This document shows positions 37,739 through 46,323 of a DNA stretch of 64,000 nucleotides, piece by piece. The notes beneath the pieces were generated by a model. The model saw only the letters and a program-made list of their open reading frames with translations, was not told where the DNA came from and searched no databases. The first letter of the stretch is position 1. The number at the start of each line of letters is the position of its first letter. The position numbers and the translations under genes are program-made. Source of the stretch: Mesobacterium pallidum (GTDB lineage: Bacteria > Pseudomonadota > Alphaproteobacteria > Rhodobacterales > Rhodobacteraceae); the NCBI RefSeq assembly GCF_019966535.1, contig NZ_JAIMID010000005.1, forward strand, positions 214,256-278,255, written 5' to 3'.

Positions 37739-38695
37739 TCAGAACACCGGCTTGGTGAAGTCGCCCATGTTGTCCTGCGTGATCTTCGGCGTGTCGAAGT
37801 AGTTCAGGAACGGCACCTCGTCGCCGTTCAGCACGTCGATGGCGGTCTTCAGCGCCGCCTCGGCGTCATCGACCGGCGACTGGTAGATCGACCCCCAGTA
37901 CTCGCCGCGCTCCATCGCCTCGTAGCCGACCGAGAAATTGGTCGCGCCGACAAAGATGATGCCCTCGCGCCCGGCTGCCTTGGCCGCGTTCAGCGCGCCG
38001 ACACCCATGTTGTCGTCGCCGGCATAGACGCCGTCGATGTCGTCGTACTTGACCAGGAAGGCCTCCATGACCTTCTGGCTTTTCTCGCGGTTCCAGTCGC
38101 CCGGCTGGGTCTCGACCAGCGTGACGTTGGGGCAGACCTCGGGCAGGCGCTCCTCGAAGCCCTGGGCCCGTTCGATCGCGGTGGTATAGCCCGGCTGGCC
38201 GGAAATCTGCACCACGCGGGCCTCGTTCTCGATGCCCATGGCCTTGAACTTGTCGCACATGATTTCTGCCGAGCGGGAGCCCTGCGTGATGTTGTCCGGC
38301 CCCGAGAAGGAGGCGACGAAGTCAAAGCCCGGCTCGGCGATGTTGGAATTGGTCACGATGACCGGGATGCCGGCGTTCTGCGCCTTGCGCACGGCGGGGA
38401 TCACCGCCTCGCCATTGGTCGGCCAGATGATGATCGCGTCGACCTCCTGCTGGATCAGGTCCTCCATCTGGGCGATCTGGCGGGCCACGTCGCCGCCGGC
38501 GTCCAGCACCACGGCCTCGACGGCATCGTTTTCCTCGGCCGCGGCGATAAAGGCCTTCTCATAGGTCGTCTGGTAGCTGTCCACGCCGACGTTGTTCTGC
38601 GTGATGCCGATGGTCCAGGTCTCGGCCGCGGCGGCACCGCCAAGGGCCAGGGCAGCCGCGGCAGTGGTCAGGCCGAGTGCATTGCGAATGTTCAT
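37739..38695 (-). CDS. Ribose-type sugar ABC transporter substrate-binding protein
   Basis: A 318-residue periplasmic binding protein. The signal peptide MNIRNALGLTTAAAALALG ends near AAAAETW. GITQNNVGVDSYQTTYEKAF, IIIWPTNGEAVIPAVRKAQN and YAGDDNMGVGALNAAKAAGR match the RbsB-like (peripla_BP_4) family. The start at 38695 has a GGGAGGAAA ribosome-binding sequence. It is the first gene of the minus-strand operon and is divergent from the HTH/binding-domain regulator. The ligand is a sugar or polyol by family; the exact one is unknown. Confidence 0.92.
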   Translation of the reverse strand: MNIRNALGLTTAAAALALGGAAAAETWTIGITQNNVGVDSYQTTYEKAFIAAAEENDAVEAVVLDAGGDVARQIAQMEDLIQQEVDAIIIWPTNGEAVIPAVRKAQNAGIPVIVTNSNIAEPGFDFVASFSGPDNITQGSRSAEIMCDKFKAMGIENEARVVQISGQPGYTTAIERAQGFEERLPEVCPNVTLVETQPGDWNREKSQKVMEAFLVKYDDIDGVYAGDDNMGVGALNAAKAAGREGIIFVGATNFSVGYEAMERGEYWGSIYQSPVDDAEAALKTAIDVLNGDEVPFLNYFDTPKITQDNMGDFTKPVF

Positions 38696-38833
38696 CTTGG
38701 GTTTCCTCCCGGTTTTCCCTCTTTGGTTCGTGCCCCCGATTTCCTCCCTCGGGGGCTCATCATCCGGTGTGAAGGACGACTGGCCCCAAGGGTGCATCTT
38801 CCCGCCGCGCCCGGACCCCGCAGAAATATCCGT

Positions 38834-38864
38834 AATGAACATTCTTATTTCCGAAATGGACATT
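38834..38864. promoter_or_regulatory. Putative operator pair between the sugar operon and its regulator
   Basis: AATGAACATT (38834-38843) and AATGGACATT (38855-38864) are near-identical direct repeats 21 bp apart, two helical turns. Each has the symmetric shape AATG-N2-CATT. They lie in the 221-bp gap between the divergent binding-protein and regulator genes, 53 bp before the regulator start, and are good candidates for its binding sites. Confidence 0.55.
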
Positions 38865-38916
38865 TTCGCGGTACGGTCTTCGCATCACTTTGAACATCTT
38901 GCGAGGGAGGCGCGCA

Positions 38917-40746
38917 ATGACCGACAGGACCCCGCCCGATCGGATGCCGCAACGACGCAGCGGCACATCCCGCACACACACAAACCGGATGCAGAACGTG
39001 AACGCGATGCAAGGACATAGTCAAGGACATGCGGTTTCGCCCCGGGCGAAGACCGAGATGCTCCAGATCCTGTCCTTTCTGGATGATTTCAGCGACGAGA
39101 TCGAGGATTCCAGCGACCTGTTCGCCCCGAACCCGGTGCTGCGCATGGTGCTGCACCTGGTGCGCGGGCATCTCGAGGCCAAGATCGTCACGCCCACCTC
39201 GCTGATCGGCGCCAGCCGGGTGCCCTATGCCACCGCCAACCGGCGGCTGCGCGACATGGTCGAGGCCGGGCTGATCGAGCAGCGGCCGCGCACCAAGACC
39301 GGCAAGAGCTTTTCCATGCACCCCAGCGAGGCGCTGCTCGAGCAGTGGATGCAGCTGTCGGGGCGGCTCAAGCGACTGGCGGAAAGCGAGTTCGGCGGGC
39401 GCCGCCCGGCGTCGGACACGCGCGACTATTTCTACGGCGGCTCGTATCTTGCCGCGCAATCGGTGCCGCCGCTCAGCGTGCTGCCCGAACCGCTCAAGCT
39501 GGCGGGCGGGCTGCGAGTGCTGGTGCATGGCGATCCGACTTTCATGGTGATGGACAACCTCAAGCGGCAGTTCGAACAGGCGGTGGGCGTGCCGATCCAC
39601 CAGCGCGCCTTTTCCATCGACCGGCTGCGCGAAGAGGCGCTGCGCAACGCCGAGCGCAAGGTCAGCCGCTACGACATCGTCGCGCTCGACCTGCCCTGGG
39701 TGGGCGAGTTCGCGGAAAAGGGCCTGTTGATGCCGCTGGACACGGCGATGGACATCGCCCGGCTCGACCCGTCGGATTTCCACACCGCCGGCTGGAAGGC
39801 GGCGCATTGGGGCAAGCGCCCTTACGGCGTGCCGGCCCAGACCACGCCCGAGCTGCTGTTCTACCGCAAGGACCTGTTCGCCCAGGCCGGCCTGGCCCCG
39901 CCCGGCACCACCGAAGAGCTGCTGGAAGCCGCCGCCGCCCTGCACGATCCGCGTCGCGGCCGCCACGGCATCGCCTGGAACGCGGCGCGGGGGACGGCGC
40001 TGGGGCACACGGTGCTGATGACCATGTCCGACTTCGGCCAGCCCGTGCTCGACCTGCCCCGGATCGCCGGCGGGTTCGAGACGGACCACCTGGCGGACGG
40101 CGGCTACCGCCCCACCATCGACACCCCTGGCGGGCTGCGCGCGGCCGAGTACCTGATGGAGCTCTTGCGCTATTCGCCGCCCGACATCCTGTCGATGTCC
40201 TGGTACGAACGGGTGCGCCCCTATGCCGGCGGCTCGGTCGCGATGGCCTATGGCTACACCCTGCTGGCCCCGTATTTCGAGCTCGACGACACCTCGCCCG
40301 CCTATGGCCAGACCGGATACCTGCCGCATCCGGCGGGTCCGGGCGGCACGCCGGTTGCGCCGGTGGGTGGTTACGTCATGGGCATCCCCGCGAACCTGCC
40401 CGAAGAGCGCCTGGCCGGCGCCATCGAGGCGCTGATCGTCTTCACCTCGCCCGAGGCGCAGAAGCTTTACGTGCAGAACGGCAGCCGCACCAACGCGCGC
40501 TATTCCGTCGGCGCCGACCCCGAGGTGCGCCGCGCCTCGCCGATCTTCGAGGCGGTGGACGCCATGTCGTGGCGCGACGAACTGCAGTTCTGGCCGCGCC
40601 CGCCGGTGCCCGAGATCGGCGAGATCATTGAGATCTGCGGCGAGGAATTCCACGACATGCTGCGCGGGATCGTCACCCCGCGCGAGGCCCTGCGCAACGC
40701 TCAAGGGAGGGCGGATGCGCTGATGGAGCAAGACAAGACAGGTTGA
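38917..40746 (+). CDS. Winged-helix regulator fused to an extracellular-type solute-binding domain
   Basis: A 609-residue protein without a signal peptide or membrane segment, so cytosolic. Residues 75-135 form a winged helix (TPTSLIGASRVPYATANRRL, then DMVEAGLIEQRP with a wing KTGKSFSM). From about residue 194 to 590 it is a full family-1 extracellular solute-binding domain (QTTPELLFYRKDLFAQAGLA, then MAYGYTLLAPYFE, and VGGYVMGIPANLPEERLAGA). The start at 38917 has the ribosome-binding run GAGGGAGG; an upstream TTG is possible. It is divergent from the sugar ABC operon and heads the catabolic operon, so it likely senses a sugar-like ligand in the cytoplasm and regulates both. LacI proteins use a different periplasmic-binding fold for this; a maltose-binding-type domain is unusual. 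Confidence 0.85.
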   Translation: MTDRTPPDRMPQRRSGTSRTHTNRMQNVNAMQGHSQGHAVSPRAKTEMLQILSFLDDFSDEIEDSSDLFAPNPVLRMVLHLVRGHLEAKIVTPTSLIGASRVPYATANRRLRDMVEAGLIEQRPRTKTGKSFSMHPSEALLEQWMQLSGRLKRLAESEFGGRRPASDTRDYFYGGSYLAAQSVPPLSVLPEPLKLAGGLRVLVHGDPTFMVMDNLKRQFEQAVGVPIHQRAFSIDRLREEALRNAERKVSRYDIVALDLPWVGEFAEKGLLMPLDTAMDIARLDPSDFHTAGWKAAHWGKRPYGVPAQTTPELLFYRKDLFAQAGLAPPGTTEELLEAAAALHDPRRGRHGIAWNAARGTALGHTVLMTMSDFGQPVLDLPRIAGGFETDHLADGGYRPTIDTPGGLRAAEYLMELLRYSPPDILSMSWYERVRPYAGGSVAMAYGYTLLAPYFELDDTSPAYGQTGYLPHPAGPGGTPVAPVGGYVMGIPANLPEERLAGAIEALIVFTSPEAQKLYVQNGSRTNARYSVGADPEVRRASPIFEAVDAMSWRDELQFWPRPPVPEIGEIIEICGEEFHDMLRGIVTPREALRNAQGRADALMEQDKTG

Positions 40747-40763
40747 CTGAGGAGGAGTGACCG

Positions 40764-41573
40764 ATGGACCCCGACCGCCTGAAAGGCAAGAACATCCTGA
40801 TCACCGGTGCCGCCCGCGGCATGGGCGCGGCCAATGCGGAAAGCTTTGCCGCCCAGGGCGCGAATGTCTGCCTTGGTGACCTTGACGGCGCCGAGGCGGA
40901 AAAAACCGCGGCGCGGATCAACGCCGCCGGAAACGGCCGGGCCGTCGCGGTGCAGATGGATGTCACCCGCCGCGCGGACAATGCCGCCGCCGTCGCCGCC
41001 ACGGTCGAGGCCTTCGGGTCGATCAACGTCGCGCTGTTCAACGCCGGTCTCAACAAGCCCCGGTTCTTCATGGATATCGACGAAGACAACTGGGACATGA
41101 TCATGAACGTCAACACCAAGGCGATGTGGCTGGGCATGCAGGAGGCCGCCCGCCAGATGATCGCGCAGGGCCCGATGGCGGATCATCCCTACAAGATCAT
41201 CAACGTCGGCTCGATCGCCTCGCGCAAGCCGCTGATCGACGTGACGGTCTACTGTACGTCCAAGTACGGATGCCTGGCGCTGACCCATTGCGGGGCGGTG
41301 TCCCTGTCCGAACACAACATCACCGTCAACGGCTACGCGCCCGGCGTGGTGGTGACGCCGCTGTGGGAACAGCTGGACAAGGACCTCGTGGACATCGGCT
41401 TCAAGCAGCGCGAGGGCCAGGCCTATGACGACATCGTCCGCGAGGCGCTGCAGATCAAGCGCGTGTCCTACCCCGAGGACATCACCGGCACCGCGTCCTT
41501 CCTGGCCTCGCATGACAGCGACTACATGACCGGCCAGATGATCCACATCGACGGGGGCTGGTGCATCCAGTAA
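40764..41573 (+). CDS. Short-chain dehydrogenase/reductase (SDR)
   Basis: A 269-residue classical SDR with GAARGMG at residues 13-19, FNAGLNKP near 93, the catalytic serine in NVGSIASRK near 150 and YCTSK near 165. It starts 17 bp after the regulator gene, with a GAGGAG ribosome-binding sequence. It closely resembles the SDR in the opposite-strand transporter operon, so the two may perform successive or alternative oxidations of the same imported compound. Confidence 0.9.
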   Translation: MDPDRLKGKNILITGAARGMGAANAESFAAQGANVCLGDLDGAEAEKTAARINAAGNGRAVAVQMDVTRRADNAAAVAATVEAFGSINVALFNAGLNKPRFFMDIDEDNWDMIMNVNTKAMWLGMQEAARQMIAQGPMADHPYKIINVGSIASRKPLIDVTVYCTSKYGCLALTHCGAVSLSEHNITVNGYAPGVVVTPLWEQLDKDLVDIGFKQREGQAYDDIVREALQIKRVSYPEDITGTASFLASHDSDYMTGQMIHIDGGWCIQ

Positions 41574-41638
41574 CCCCCGCCAATTCCCTGAAATGAAAGA
41601 CAAACGGGCCGCACATGCCGCGCCCGGAGGAGAAAGAC

Positions 41639-42937
41639 ATGTCTCGCGCCCTGATGCCCAACATGCTCACCCCGCAGGACCTGGAACCGAACTGGGAATG
41701 GCGAGACCGCCTGCCCGCCTGGGGCCATACCTCGGTCGATTTCGAACGGCGGATCGATCACGACCGCCTGCGCCGCTACCGCCTGGCCCGCACCCGGCAG
41801 GCGTTGCAGCAATCGCAGGCCGGCACGCTGCTGCTGTTCGACGTGAACAACATCCGCTACGTGTCGGCCACCAAGATCGGCGAATGGGAGCGGGACAAGA
41901 TGTGCCGCTTCTGCCTGCTGACCGGCGATGACAGCCCCTATGTCTGGGACTTCGGCTCGGCCGCGATGCATCACAAACGCTATTCCGACTGGCTCGAGCC
42001 CGACCATTGCCTGGCCGGCGTGGTCGGCATGCGCGGCACGATCCCGCCCGAGTTCGGGCTGATGAAGAAATATGCCAAGCAGATTGCGGGCCTGATCCGC
42101 GACGCCGGCATGGCCGACATGCCCGTGGGCGTCGATTACGCCGAGACGGCCATGTTCCATGCGCTGCAGGAGGAAGGGCTGCACGTGGTCGACGGCCAGC
42201 AGATCATGCTGGCCGCGCGCGAGATCAAGAACTGGGACGAGATCCAGCTGCTGACCCAGGCGGCCTCCATGGTCGATGGCGTCTACCACATGATCTACGA
42301 AGAGCTGAAACCCGGCGTGCGCGAGAACGACATCGTCGCCCTGTCGAACAAGATGCTCTACGAGATGGGCAGCGACGATGTCGAGGCGATCAACGCCATC
42401 TCGGGCGAGCGCTGCAACCCGCATCCGCACAATTTCACCGACCGTCTGTTCCGCCCCGGCGACCAGGCGTTCTTTGACATCCTGCAAAGCTACCAGGGTT
42501 ATCGCACCTGCTATTACCGGACCTTCAACATCGGCCGGGCGACGCCGGTGCAGACCGATGCCTATGTCAAGGCGCGCGAATGGATCGACGCCTCGATCCA
42601 GATGATCAAGCCAGGCGTCACCACCGACAAGGTCGCCGCCGTCTGGCCCAAGGCGGAGGAGTTCGGCTTTCCGAACGAGGACGCGGCATTCGGCCTGCAG
42701 TTCGGTCACGGGCTGGGCCTTGCGCTGCACGAGCGGCCGATCATCAGCCGCGCCGTGTCGCTGGATCACCCGATGGAGATCCAGACCGGCATGGTCTTCG
42801 CGCTGGAGACCTATTGCCCGGCCAAGGACGGCTATTCCGCCGCGCGGATCGAGGAAGAAGTCGTGGTGACCGAGACCGGCTGCGAGGTCATCAGCCTCTT
42901 CCCGGCCGAGGACCTGCCGATCGCCAACCGGTACTGA
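41639..42937 (+). CDS. M24-fold protein (creatinase/aminopeptidase P-like) with an altered metal site
   Basis: A 432-residue pita-bread-fold protein with an N-terminal creatinase domain and C-terminal M24 domain. The usual metal ligands are Asp, Asp, His, Glu, Glu. The first Asp is in QAFFDILQSY (near residue 280), the His in FGHGLGLALHE (near 362), and the Glu pair in FALETYCP and EEEVVVTE. The second Asp, normally in SDITRTF, is replaced: the sequence reads TCYYRTF, with Cys in its place. M24 relatives include prolidases, creatinase, ectoine hydrolase DoeA and the DMSP lyase DddP, so peptidase activity should not be assumed. The start at 41639 has GGAGGAG upstream. It lies between the SDR and the E1 genes. 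Confidence 0.82.
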   Translation: MSRALMPNMLTPQDLEPNWEWRDRLPAWGHTSVDFERRIDHDRLRRYRLARTRQALQQSQAGTLLLFDVNNIRYVSATKIGEWERDKMCRFCLLTGDDSPYVWDFGSAAMHHKRYSDWLEPDHCLAGVVGMRGTIPPEFGLMKKYAKQIAGLIRDAGMADMPVGVDYAETAMFHALQEEGLHVVDGQQIMLAAREIKNWDEIQLLTQAASMVDGVYHMIYEELKPGVRENDIVALSNKMLYEMGSDDVEAINAISGERCNPHPHNFTDRLFRPGDQAFFDILQSYQGYRTCYYRTFNIGRATPVQTDAYVKAREWIDASIQMIKPGVTTDKVAAVWPKAEEFGFPNEDAAFGLQFGHGLGLALHERPIISRAVSLDHPMEIQTGMVFALETYCPAKDGYSAARIEEEVVVTETGCEVISLFPAEDLPIANRY

Positions 42938-43038
42938 GCACCGCCGCCGGTGGCGCGCGGGGCAAGCCGCGGATGCCTCCGGCGGGAGTATTTTCGGAAT
43001 AATGAAAGCAGGGGCGAAGGCCCCGGAGGGGGGAGCCG

Positions 43039-44034
43039 ATGGCCGAGGCAAGGACGAACACCGAGGATTACCTGCGCATGTACCGGCAGATGGTGCGGAT
43101 CCGCACCTTCGAGGACAATGCCAACCAGCTGTACCTGTCGGCCAAGATGCCGGGGCTGACGCATATGTATTCCGGCGAGGAGGCGGTCGCCGTCGGCATC
43201 TGCGAGGCGCTGAAGGTGGCAGACAAGATCACCTCGACCCATCGCGGGCACGGGCATTGCGTGGCCAAGGGGGCCGCCTTCCGCGAGATGTTCTGCGAGC
43301 TGCTGGGCAAGGAAGAGGGCTATTGCCGCGGCAAGGGCGGTTCGATGCATATCGCCGACCAGTCGAACGGCAATCTTGGCGCCAATGCCATCGTCGGCGG
43401 GTCCATGGGGATCGCCACCGGCTCGGCCTTTACCGCGCGGATGCTGGGGCGGGATGACGTGACCGTGTGCTTTTTCGGCGACGGGGCGACGGCGCAGGGG
43501 CTGATGTACGAGGTCATGAACATGGCCGCGCTGTGGAAGCTGCCCGTGATCTATGCCTGCGAGAACAACGGCTATTCCGAGTACACCCGCACCGACGAGA
43601 TCGCCGCCGGGTCGATCACCGCCCGGGCCGAGGCCTTCGGGATCGAGGCGCACCAGGTCGATGGCCAGGACGTGCTGGCGGTCAACGCGCTGACGCAGGA
43701 CCTGGTGGCGCGGGCGCGCCGGGGCGAGGGGCCGTTTTTCATCGAGCTGATGACCTATCGCTACCACGGCCACCATGTCGGCGACATCAACCGCGAATAC
43801 TACCGCGCCAAGGCCGAGGAGCAGGAGTGGAAGGAGACCCGCGACCCGATCACCCGCTTTCGCGGCTGGCTGGTCGAAGAGGGGATCGCCTCGGAAGACG
43901 AGATCGAGGCGATGAACGAGGAGATCCGCGCCGATGCGAAGGCCGCGGTCGATTATGCGCTGGCGGCAAAATACCCCGACACGTCCGAGGTGGACATGCA
44001 TGTCTACAAGGGCGTGACCCACGCGCTGGCCTGA
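43039..44034 (+). CDS. TPP-dependent dehydrogenase E1 alpha subunit (acetoin/pyruvate type)
   Basis: A 331-residue E1 alpha subunit. The thiamine diphosphate motif is seen as GDGATAQGLMYEVMNMAALW (near residue 149) with the terminal ENNGYSEYT. MYSGEEAVAVG near residue 42 and the phosphorylation-loop-like YRYHGHHVGD near 237 are family features. It starts after the strong ribosome-binding GGAGGGGGGAG. With E1 beta (14 bp downstream) and the lipoyl protein it forms a 2-oxo-acid or acetoin-type complex. Subunit sizes and order are closest to acetoin dehydrogenase AcoAB, but the substrate is unproven. Confidence 0.9.
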   Translation: MAEARTNTEDYLRMYRQMVRIRTFEDNANQLYLSAKMPGLTHMYSGEEAVAVGICEALKVADKITSTHRGHGHCVAKGAAFREMFCELLGKEEGYCRGKGGSMHIADQSNGNLGANAIVGGSMGIATGSAFTARMLGRDDVTVCFFGDGATAQGLMYEVMNMAALWKLPVIYACENNGYSEYTRTDEIAAGSITARAEAFGIEAHQVDGQDVLAVNALTQDLVARARRGEGPFFIELMTYRYHGHHVGDINREYYRAKAEEQEWKETRDPITRFRGWLVEEGIASEDEIEAMNEEIRADAKAAVDYALAAKYPDTSEVDMHVYKGVTHALA

Positions 44035-44048
44035 GAGGAGGAGACGAG

Positions 44049-45044
44049 ATGCGAGAGATCACCCTGTCCCAGGCCGTGAACGAGGCCCTGGCCGAGGAAA
44101 TGCGCCGCGACGAGACCGTGTTCATCATCGGCGAGGACGTGGCCGAGGCGGGCACGCCCTTCAAGGTGCTGTCGGGCCTGGTCGAGGAATTCGGCACCGC
44201 CCGCGTGGTCGACACGCCGATCGCCGAGCCGGGCTTCATGGGCCTGGCCGTGGGCGCCGCCATGACCGGCACGCGCCCCGTGGTCGACCTGATGTTCGGC
44301 GACTTCCTGTTCCTGGTCATGGACCAGCTGTGCAACCAGGCGGCCAAGACCCATTACATGTCGGGCGGCAAGCTGACCGTGCCCCTGGTGCTGCGCACCA
44401 ACCTTGGCGCCACGCGCCGCTCGGCCGCGCAGCACAGCCAGTCGCTGCATGCGCTGGTGGCGCATATCCCGGGGCTGAAGGTGGCGCTGCCGTCCTCGGC
44501 GCTCGAGGCGAAGGGCCTGCTGAAGACCGCGATCCGCGACGACAACCCGGTCGTGATCTTCGAGGACAAGCTGATGTACAACGACAAGGCCCCGGTGCCC
44601 GAAGGCGAGGTGCTGATCCCGTTCGGGCAGGCCAACGTCAAGCGCGAGGGGCGCGACATCACCCTGATCGGCACCTCGTCGATGGTGCAGGTCTGCGAGG
44701 CGGCAGCCGGGATCCTGTCCGCCGAAGGGATCGAGGCCGAGGTGATCGACCCGCGCACCATCGTGCCGCTGGACGAGGCGACGCTGCTGGCCTCGGCCCG
44801 CAAGACGTCGCGCGTGATCGTGGTGGACGAGGGGCACCAGAGCTACGGCATCACCGGAGAGATCGCCGCCCGGATCAACGAAAGGGCCTTCTACCATCTC
44901 GATGCGCCGGTGCTGCGGATGGGGGCGATGGATGTGCCCGTGCCGTTCTCGCCCGCGCTCGAGGACATCACCGTGCCGACGCCCGAGGGGGTCGCCGAAA
45001 ACGCCCGCCGGCTGGTGCGGGGGGAGATGATCCATGCCGCATGA
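44049..45044 (+). CDS. TPP-dependent dehydrogenase E1 beta subunit
   Basis: A 331-residue E1 beta (transketolase-like) subunit: MREITLSQAVNEALAEEMRR at the start, FIIGEDVAEAGTPFKV near residue 25, RVVDTPIAEPGFMGLAVGAA near 54, GATRRSAAQHSQSLHALVAH near 120 and VVDEGHQSYGI near 258. It follows a GAGGAGGAGA ribosome-binding stretch and overlaps the lipoyl protein gene by 11 bp, so the complex subunits are made in step. Confidence 0.92.
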   Translation: MREITLSQAVNEALAEEMRRDETVFIIGEDVAEAGTPFKVLSGLVEEFGTARVVDTPIAEPGFMGLAVGAAMTGTRPVVDLMFGDFLFLVMDQLCNQAAKTHYMSGGKLTVPLVLRTNLGATRRSAAQHSQSLHALVAHIPGLKVALPSSALEAKGLLKTAIRDDNPVVIFEDKLMYNDKAPVPEGEVLIPFGQANVKREGRDITLIGTSSMVQVCEAAAGILSAEGIEAEVIDPRTIVPLDEATLLASARKTSRVIVVDEGHQSYGITGEIAARINERAFYHLDAPVLRMGAMDVPVPFSPALEDITVPTPEGVAENARRLVRGEMIHAA

Positions 45045-46308
45045 GGTGATCATGCCCGCGCTTGGCATGGCGCAGGACAGCGGCCTCATCGTCGCCTGGC
45101 ACAAGGCCGCGGGCGATGCGGTGGCGGCGGGCGATGTGCTGTTCGAGGTCGAAACCGACAAGGCCACGATGGAGGTCGAGGCGCAGGTCGCAGGATTCCT
45201 TGCCCGGGTTCGCGCGGCGGCGGGCGACAGCGTGCCGGTGGGCGAGGTGATCGCGGTGATCGGTGACAGCGCCGAAGAAGAGAGCCCGCCGGAAGCCGCC
45301 CCGGAGCCGGATGCGCTGCCCGAGGGGCACGGCGTCATCATGCCCGCCCTCGGCATGGCGCAGGACAGCGGCCTCATCGTCGCTTGGCACAAGGCGCCGG
45401 GCGACGCGGTCGCCGCCGCCGACGTGCTTTTCGAGGTCGAGACCGACAAGTCGACGGTCGAGGTCGAGGCCGGGGCCGACGGCTATGTCGCCGCCCTGCT
45501 GGCCGAGGCCGGGCAGGAGGCGCCGGTGGGCGAGGTGATCGCCGTGATCACGGCGGACAAGCCCGAAGCGCCGCAGCAGCGCAGCCGCTCGGCAGGTGCG
45601 ACGCCCGACGCTGCCTCTGCCTCTGCCTCTGCCTCTGCCGCGAAGGTGCCGGGGAACACGCCCGTCAAGGCGCCCGAAGCCAGGGCCCCTGCCCCGACCG
45701 ATGGCCGCATCCTCGCCTCTCCCAAGGCGCGGCGGCTGGCGCTGGAACAGGGGCTCGACCTGCAACGGCTGGTCGAAGAAGGCCATCCGCAGCCCTACCA
45801 CGCGGCCGATATCGAGGTGCTGAAATCACTCGGGCCCAGCAAGGTAGCCGCCCCGGTGGCCGCGGCGCAGACCCGGCGGCTGACGGCCGACCTGCCCGAG
45901 GACGGCTTTGCGGCGTTCGCCACCTGGGCCCGCGACGGGGTGGGGTTGGACGATGCCCAGGCCCTGCTTGCCGGTCTCGCCGCCGCGGGGCTGGGCCGTG
46001 ACAGGGCCACCGTGGCCGTGGAGGCGCAGGGCGACCGGCAGGTCTACGCCGTCCCGCATGGGCCGCTTTCGGCGATCGACAGGGCAGACGCCGCGCCGGA
46101 CCTCATCCTGCGCGACCTGCGGCTCAGCCGCATCGCCAGCGTTGCGTTGGGCGCCGAAGACGCGCCCGTCCTGACGCTGACCCCCGCCGGCGACGGGCTG
46201 ACCATCACGCTGGAATGCAGCGCGGACCAGCTGGACGCCACCGCCGCCCTCACCCTTCTTTCCGAGTTCGCAGGCCGGATGGAGCAGCCGCTCCGCCACC
46301 TGCTCTGA
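45034..46308 (+). CDS. Double-lipoyl protein with E3-binding domain and a degenerate E2 core
   Basis: A 424-residue E2-like protein. It has two lipoyl domains (EVETDKATMEVEA with lysine near residue 46, and EVETDKSTVEVEA near 140), then a short Ala-Ser linker, a peripheral-subunit-binding domain (RILASPKARRLALEQGLDLQ near 228) and a C-terminal ~140 residues. That last part resembles an E2 core ending (DGLTITLECSADQLDATAA against the usual DHRxxDG) but lacks the catalytic histidine motif. The real transferase core is encoded separately at 47765-48637. So one chain carries the swinging arms and the other the catalysis. No dihydrolipoamide dehydrogenase gene is in the window. Confidence 0.85.
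   Translation: MPHEVIMPALGMAQDSGLIVAWHKAAGDAVAAGDVLFEVETDKATMEVEAQVAGFLARVRAAAGDSVPVGEVIAVIGDSAEEESPPEAAPEPDALPEGHGVIMPALGMAQDSGLIVAWHKAPGDAVAAADVLFEVETDKSTVEVEAGADGYVAALLAEAGQEAPVGEVIAVITADKPEAPQQRSRSAGATPDAASASASASAAKVPGNTPVKAPEARAPAPTDGRILASPKARRLALEQGLDLQRLVEEGHPQPYHAADIEVLKSLGPSKVAAPVAAAQTRRLTADLPEDGFAAFATWARDGVGLDDAQALLAGLAAAGLGRDRATVAVEAQGDRQVYAVPHGPLSAIDRADAAPDLILRDLRLSRIASVALGAEDAPVLTLTPAGDGLTITLECSADQLDATAALTLLSEFAGRMEQPLRHLL
45612..45639 (+). repeat. In-frame hexanucleotide repeat in the lipoyl-protein linker
   Basis: Four perfect copies of TGCCTC plus a partial fifth copy encode an Ala-Ser run between the second lipoyl domain and the E3-binding domain. Such repeats can gain or lose units by slippage without breaking the frame, changing linker length. 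Confidence 0.85.
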
Positions 46309-46323
46309 CAGCCGGAGACCGAC

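Noticed and set aside
41639..42937. Annotation as the DMSP lyase DddP
   Set aside because: It shares the M24 fold, but the metal-site sequence (TCYYRTF) and the surrounding motifs differ from DddP as I recall it, and the operon context is not DMSP-related.
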